64,000 bases of DNA, taken from NCBI GenBank assembly GCA_023525975.1, contig CM042035.1:31277001-31341000 (forward strand). Reading direction: 5' to 3'. The notes under the pieces are model-generated. The model was given only the letters and a program-made list of their open reading frames with translations. It did not search any database and had not been told where the DNA came from. The translations under genes were made by a program, and so were the position numbers. Shown piece by piece: positions 57,905 to 64,000 of this stretch; the first letter of the stretch is position 1, and each line of letters begins with the position of its first letter. The DNA comes from Smallanthus sonchifolius (Eukaryota > Streptophyta > Magnoliopsida > Asterales > Asteraceae).

Positions 57905-59911
57905 TTGATTTTCTGGTAAAAGCGAAGATTCCAGCTTCTAGATACCTGCTTTAATCCATAAATGGATTTGTTCAACTTGCATACCTTATTAGGATTCTCT
58001 GGATCTTCAAAACCTTCCGGTTGAACCATATAGACATCTTCGGTAAGACGTCCATTTAAGAACGCGGTTTTGACATCATTTTGCCATATCTCGTAGTCAT
58101 AATACGCGGTAATGGAAAGTAAGATCCTAATAGACTTAAGCATGGCTACAGGCAAGAAGGTTTCATCATAATCAATTCCGTGAGTCTGAGTAAAACCTTT
58201 CGCTACTAGCCTTGCTTTGAAGGTTTGCACATTCCCATCCATGTCTATTTCTTCTTAAAAATCCACTTACTTCCAACTGTCCGACTCTTGGGAGGAAGAT
58301 CAACCAAGTCCCATACATGTTGTCGTGCATGGATTGGATTTCAGCATCCATGGCTTCAAGCCACTTCTTAGATTCTGAATCTATAATTGCAGATTTGTAA
58401 CTAGTGGGTTCTGCCTGATCAACTATCAGGACATCGTCAATCTGGTGAATCCTGATATACATGTCGGGTTCATGACGATCTCTAGTACTTCTGCTAACAG
58501 TTTGTGTCACAACTGAATCTTGAACATTTCCAGATTCAGTTTCAACAGTCTCATGTTGAATGGCAAGTTCAGATTGTGGTTCTTGGATCTCATCCATATC
58601 CACACGGTTGTCTCCAATCCCTCTCGCAAGAAGTTCTTTCTCCAAGAAAATAGCTCTGTGTTTAATGAAACCACGATTTTCAGCAGGATTATAGAAGTAG
58701 TAACCTATTGTTTTATGGTATCTAAGGAAAAAAACTTTATCACCACGGGGATTCAGTTTATCTTTAGATTCATTTGTAACATATGTGTTACATCCCCAAA
58801 CCCTAAGGTAGGACACTTTAGGTTTCTCCCCATGCCAAATCTCATAAGGCATTTTGTCCACCTTCTTAGTATGAGCTAGATTTATGATTCTTGTGTCAGT
58901 CTCAAGAGAAAAACTCCAGAAGGGGTGTGGGAGGTCTGTACGACACATCATAGACGGTCCAATATCTAATAGAGTTTGATTTCTCCTTCCGGATACATCA
59001 TTAAGTTGAGGTGTTCTCGGTGGAGTTAGCTGAGAAATGATCCCACATTTGTTCAGATGTTCGTCAAACTCTAGACTAAGATATCCACATCCTCGATCAG
59101 ATAGAAGCATCTTAATCGTCTTACCAAGTTGATTATGTACTTCTTTCTGGTATTGTTTGAACATTTCAAACGTTTCATGTTTATGCTTCATAAGATAAAC
59201 ATAACCATATCTACTGAAATCATCAGTAAATGTCATGAACTATCTTTCTCCACTTCTGGTCATTGTTCTGAGTGGACCACATACAGATGTATGTACAAGT
59301 CCTAACATATCCTTAGCCCTTTGATCGATACCGACAAAAGGAGCTTTGGTTAGCTTTCCACTTAAACATTATTCGCAATCATCAAATAACTCTTGACCTG
59401 TAGAATTCAGAATTCCGGCGGTCTGGAGTTTCTTCATGTGATTCTTGTTTATGTGTCCAAGCCTACAATGCCATAGATATGTATCATTGAAATCATAATA
59501 TCAAATATGATGTTATTATCATGGACTTCTATCTCATAGATTTCATTGTGAGGCTTTGCAGAAAAGTAAAACAAACCATTCAAAAATGCAGAAATGAAAT
59601 CATTGTCAAAATCATAAATAAATATTTGTTCCCGCAAAGTAGATACTGAAACAATATTCCTAGTCAAATTAGGAATGAAATAAACATTGTTCAAAACAAG
59701 TTCTAATCCAAAAGGAAGTAAAAGAATATATTCTCCTACAGCCTTCACAACAACCTTTTTGTCCATTTCCCACATGGAGCTCCAGGTCACCTTGCTTCAG
59801 TCTCTTAACCTTCCTTAGTCTCTGCAAATCATTACAAATGTGATAACCACATACAGTGTCAAACACCCAATATTTTTGATGCCGTCTAGACGATCTATAT
59901 AAAACTAACAA
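57905..59911 (-). pseudogene. Broken pol of element H (protease to RT N-terminus)
   Basis: Protease: YWVFDTVCGYHICN (about 59860, the family DTG changed to DTV). Pre-integrase region to about 59449 (NIVSVSTLREQ). Integrase core: 59236-58700 (SDRGCGYLSLEFDEHL, PRTPQLNDVSGRRN). The GKLRV-like linker (KPKVSYLRVWGC) runs on to the RT N-terminus near 58300. RT continues in another frame at 58242-57905, with FKARLVAKGFTQTHGIDYDE and WQNDVKTAFLNG. The YVDD motif and RNase H are missing. At least three frameshifts. Same family as the pol of B. Confidence 0.9.
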
Positions 59912-61173
59912 AACCTAACCTAGACTCCTAAGCAATAAATGGAAAACCTATGAACTAAACCGCACTAAAAGGCAAGTGTACCTATCGAGTGTAGCACATC
60001 TTAACGGTAAATCGGATTATCGAACCCTAGATACACTATGATAACAAAACTAGACTCTGACTCGAACTAAAGATTGATGATCGGGGGGTTTACTACACTA
60101 TTGAATTAACTAAAGAATGCAATAAACAAGAATGATTCAAACTATCAAGAGAAGTAACTAAGATGAAATCAGGAATGGGAAGAACACAACCTAGGTCGGA
60201 ATCCTACTTGAAAAGCACAACTTCTAGCAGTTCTGGAAACTATGTTGGATCTGGGTTTCTAAGGAAGACAACTAAAGACAACCTAATGGATCCCTAATCA
60301 CTCTCAGGGTGTCACCAACTATGCTACCTAAAGTATACTAAACTCACTAGATGATTGGATCACTTCTTAGGTATTTCCAACTATGATCAAGTACCCTAAT
60401 GAACAGATTACCTCTAAATCTCACCGTCCACCGTACACTCAGAGAATGCACAGGGTAATCCTAGAATAACAACAATGATTCAGAATAGCAAGAATCACTA
60501 GACACCTAAACCAACTTCCTCTCAAACAGTTAACACTCGAATTCCTAATGACGAAGGCTAAACGACTACTTCTCACCTCTCGGGTACTGAACTAGGATGC
60601 ACACTTAACTCTAATCAGTAATCAAACACAACTCCTATGGTCATTACGTCTAGCAACCCACCGAAATCACAAACCCTAAGATCTATGACCTAGATACGCT
60701 AATTAAACATGACAGACAACCACCATCAATGCAAGGAATTAAAATCAATCACAGGACCAGAAGTATAGCACACATATACATCACAATTAATCAAACTAGG
60801 ATTGTTTACAAAATCATAAAACCATCATTAAAATCCAAAACCAAAAAAATTACAACTTTATCAAGCAGTCATCATTAACCTAGGTAGTAATAAGGTTTTA
60901 GCCTAGCCTCATGTTCGAAACAACTAGAACAAAAGTAATCAACAGAAACATAGTTTCAAACACAAACAATTAATGATAAAAATCAAAACTTTAAAACCGA
61001 ATACGCTAATTCTAACGAACCCGGATTCAAAAGCTCAAATCTTGCACTTCAATTGCTTCCTTTAGCCTCAAACTCGCCCTAAGAAACTCTCTGGACGGCC
61101 AGAACATGAACTCCTTTGATAATGGGATTACAATTCTATTTAATTAGGTTTTTACAAATTTCACGAAATACGA

Positions 61174-61300
61174 CTCTCTCGCGTACCGCGAGAGAGTTAG
61201 GCAAGCCCCTCGCGTACCGCTAGGGCAAAAACTGTCGGGTCCGATTTCTTCTTCCTTCACGTACCGCGAAGGACTTTTATGGTTATCTCGCGTACTGCGA
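61174..61300 (-). repeat. CTCGCG palindrome cluster of J
   Basis: A perfect hairpin with arms CTCTCTCGCG and CGCGAGAGAG around TAC lies at 61174-61196. Variants follow near 61207, 61257 (CCTTCACGTACCGCGAAGG) and 61288 (CTCGCGTACTGCGAG). Confidence 0.8.
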
Positions 61301-63109
61301 GGGAATGAAATTCACCATTTTTGCACTTTAAACCCTGGACTTCATTCTCGTGCTCGGTTTCTTCGGGTTTTCGCTCATTATTACCTCGAGCACCTGTAAA
61401 CACACAGTAGACTCAATACAAACCAAAAATGACTCAAAACGAATACAAAACTAGTTAAAACGACTCGAAAACATAGGAATAAAGATGTGTGCTTTGCACT
61501 ACATCAAACATCATCACACTTAACCTTTTTTCGTCCTCGAAAAAGTCTGCAATGGAATCATAACTGGGATCTAACTTAACAATCAATTACCAATTAGTTA
61601 AACATACTCACGCGTTAAAAAGCAACAATCAGTATTTCTGTTCTTTTAAACCCAGGCACCAACTATCTAGCCCTCGAAATGTGTTCTAACTCCATTAATA
61701 CAACATTCAATCCATCTATGTGACTCACACTTAGAAGCTACAGCTCTACCTAATCCCATCTCATGGTCATGTCTAGGCACGGGTTAAACCATGTAGATTT
61801 GCCCACCACGTTAAACTTAGATTTACAGATTTCTAGAAATCAATAGATTATGGAATGAATAGGTGGAAATGAGCATTAATTAAAGCATGAGAACTTTCGT
61901 CTAGAGGTGTCTCAACAAAGTTACTATCCCGGAAGCTAACACATAAACTAGATTCTACACATTTAAGCACATGAATCTCACTTAGGGGTGTATTCTCCAA
62001 GTCGCCATCTCAGAGGGAAACACATAAGCAAGACTCAGTTTTCAAATTAATTAAGCTCATAGTTATGGAAATTGTGGAATTATGGAATGGGCGCGACCGA
62101 AACTCGGACTTATTCTCATAAAAAGAGAGTGGTGTGCCATGAAATTTTCAAAAACCTCTAAATTTTAACTTAAAGTGGTACCTATCATCCTATGTTGACA
62201 GTTTCAGTATTACCAACACCCTAAGATGAGTACCCACAAGATATCATGATTTTATTACGTGATTAATCCTAAGTACACTCACAGGCAATTTAAGCTATTC
62301 AAGCTGGCTGGGTCTACCAAAACATCACTAATTAGACGCGTTTTCTATTATTTATATCATTTAAACTCATACAAGTAGATCCGGTTGTAATATCATTTTC
62401 CATTTATTATGCAAAGCTTTTACTTTCAAAGGACATTTTTTTCAAATTTTACAATTTTTTTTTCTTTTTGGATTTTTTATAAAAGACACTACCTAAACTT
62501 AAACACTCACATCCCCACACTTGAAAGACACATTGTCCTCAATGTGAAGCAAGACACAACGGAAAATAAAAATGCAAAAATAAAAACAGGAAGCGACTTT
62601 GCCGGTAATGTAGATGCAAACAAATGTGTCCAGCTTCGTTCTTCCTCGTGTGCACCGTATAACATTTCAGTCGTGGTTGGGTTGCCTTTACAAAGTCATA
62701 GAAGCATTCGTCCCGCCTGAATGGAGATTGAGTACGGACAGGACGAAGAATATCTGAAAAATAAACCTCACAACAAATATGCATCATTAAACTGACTCAA
62801 GTTAAAAGATTAAAGACTCAAAGTGACTCTGGATAGATATGCAAGGACACGTACCCGATGTGTGGCGAACACATAGACATGAACGCCACGGCAAAGTGGA
62901 TCATCGGTTATGAATCGGTTCTAGGTTTCCCATGGTCATGGTGATCAGTGAATGAATGACAGGAAATGGATAATGGAAATAGGGTGGATATGATGGTAGA
63001 TGATGTATCATGGTAGATAATTGGTGGTTAATGATGAAGAGGGGTGGTGGTGTACGGTGTGGGCAACCATGGGAAAACAAGGCAATAAGGGCAATTAAGG
63101 GAGTCCCCC

Positions 63110-63235
63110 ACGTATCGCGAAGAAAGGAAAGTTGCTCCTCGAGTACCGCGAGGAGCTTGTGATATTGCCGGGTCAAACCAGCATTTCCTCGCATACCGTG
63201 AGGGAATTCTCTACCCCTCTCGTGTACCACGAAGG
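63110..63235 (-). repeat. Second CTCGCG palindrome cluster of J
   Basis: Four diverged copies near 63112, 63140, 63188 and 63217. In the last, CTCGTGTACCACGAAG, both arms changed together (CGTG/CACG instead of CGCG/CGCG). Confidence 0.7.
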
Positions 63236-63620
63236 AGGTTCCTTAACAGAAAGATTAGTTAAATTTCACTTTTTATACTTAGAAAATTTTTGACCCATTA
63301 AAAATCCTTCATCACCCAAACTCGTTATAACTCATTAGAATGACAAATACCAATGTAAAACATACCTGGAACTCCGTTCCTACTGATTTCCCTCACCGAA
63401 TCAAGCGTGAATCCCTGCAAGACATGACACACACAAAATATAATACCGAGAAACACAGAAAATGACACTAACTCAACCACGTAATGCATAAAAACTCTAC
63501 ATCCTAGGCACTTGCCCGAGAATCAAACAAGCCTATCTTGAGGTTTTTCCTTGATCCTAAACGGAACCGCCTTCATCCTACGCGGCCTACCGGTTCCCCA
63601 CAACTTTAACAACCTCAACT

Positions 63621-64000
63621 TCATGTAGTTTTTAATTCATTCCACCACAGTTTATACCTACCCAGTCCAAAGATTAAACAGTTCAAGTATCCTAGTAGTT
63701 TGTCACCCCTAGACATACCCACACTTGGGGGTGGCACTACCCTCATCCTAGATGAATCTATCAACGCACGGGTTCTCTTACGGGGTGGCCTAGACCTAGG
63801 GACACTAGAACTCGGGGTCGGGTCAACACTCACCCTCTCAGAGTGCACAACAGTGATGGGCAATGGTTCAGGAATGGACTCTCCTATGTGTGGGACCTCT
63901 AAACCTTCCTCAAGATCACCAGGATCCTCTAAACTCTCTTCTAACTTCCCCACACTTGGGGTTTTTCCTATGATTGCATCTAGCTCTGCCATCATCCCTA
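63621..64000 (-). CDS. C-terminal part of a gypsy-associated ORF, partial
   Basis: Open from the window edge to TAG at 63621 (about 126 codons visible). Composition: acidic N-terminal part (LEESLEDPGDLEEGLEVPH), a Pro/Ser linker, a basic patch RSRPPRKRTRALI, then a C-terminal helix-like end (DKLLGYLNCLIFGLGRYKLW). No catalytic motif seen. By position and composition it resembles the non-enzymatic tail ORF of large gypsy elements, but it could equally be a gag C-terminus. I cannot assign a function. Confidence 0.45.
   Translation of the reverse strand, partial: GMMAELDAIIGKTPSVGKLEESLEDPGDLEEGLEVPHIGESIPEPLPITVVHSERVSVDPTPSSSVPRSRPPRKRTRALIDSSRMRVVPPPSVGMSRGDKLLGYLNCLIFGLGRYKLWWNELKTT

Larger units (their letters stand above)
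54543..59914 (-). mobile_element. Tork-like copia element H (3' half), carrying an insertion
   Basis: 3' LTR 54543-55289, polypurine tract, 3' tail, a foreign insert 55914-57904, then pol 57905-59911 in the order expected on the minus strand. It is the sister of element B: LTR, tail and pol all match. RNase H and the C-terminal half of RT are missing at the insertion site. The gag end is lost at 59914 against element J. Confidence 0.88.
59915..64000 (-). mobile_element. Large gypsy-like element J, 3' part (runs off window)
   Basis: On the minus strand the end of an ORF (64000-63621) is followed by nearly 3.7 kb of non-coding sequence. That stretch twice shows a GAGGAC-AA...AAGTGTG-GGATG-type block (near 62550-62500 and 61545-61500), which I associate with the 3' regions of Athila/Tat gypsy elements. 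CTCGCG palindromes lie at 61174-61300 and 63110-63235. LTR ends and TSD were not found. The left edge is set where protease similarity in H stops. The lineage is tentative. Confidence 0.5.

Noticed and set aside
62409..62720. A 103-codon plus-strand ORF
   Set aside because: It lies antisense in the non-coding tail of J and overlaps the conserved GAGGAC block; no domain was seen.

Overview
The window reads as plant nuclear heterochromatin: about 64 kb of nested, decayed LTR retrotransposons with no recognisable cellular gene, rRNA or functional tRNA gene. The tRNA-Met primer sites, copia and gypsy lineages and long-gag Sirevirus-like elements all fit a flowering plant. The gag and pol flavours resemble Asteraceae elements, but that is a weak inference from memory.

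Layout. 1-697: end of Sirevirus-like element A. 1072-20502: Tork-like copia element B (minus), split by Sirevirus-like element C (4987-15845, plus) and by a 2.66 kb gypsy solo LTR (16684-19343). 20503-24250: piece D of a Sirevirus-like element, carrying its downstream ORF. 24251-36777: Sirevirus-like element E (minus), with a 441 bp solo LTR inside its RNase H. 36785-39597: an integrase scrap and a rearranged element K. 39598-54542: gypsy element G, holding a 1.4 kb solo LTR (TSD ACATA), which itself holds a 9.4 kb copia element I (TSD GACGT). 54543-59914: Tork-like element H, holding a gypsy LTR fragment. 59915-64000: a large gypsy-like element J running off the window.

The notable system. 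Four elements (C, D, E, I) carry a homologous extra ORF ('aORF') on the sense strand. In C and E it lies downstream of pol, the position of the env-like gene of Sireviruses. In I it follows gag in an element with no pol at all. In D no gag or pol remains. Each family has its own short palindrome, for example GCGAACTTATTAAGTTCGC, GCGTACTTGCTAAGTACGC or CGAAACTACTAGTTTCG. In several places the palindrome is arrayed every 32-34 bp and stops 15-19 bp before a TATA box. The array occurs in the LTR and again before the aORF, and also in the leaders. This suggests that gag-pol and the aORF have matched promoters under one family-specific control element. Palindrome clusters before the TATA box of Sirevirus LTRs are, as I recall, already described in maize; the second copy at an internal aORF promoter is what I would follow up.

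Element I is the best preserved. It has 777-778 bp LTRs about 97% identical by eye, a perfect TSD, PBS and PPT, a 939-codon gag and a 1,431-codon aORF, but no pol. Each frame carries six stop codons and shows no frameshift. All coordinates of truncated elements are approximate to a few bases unless a TSD or LTR end is stated.
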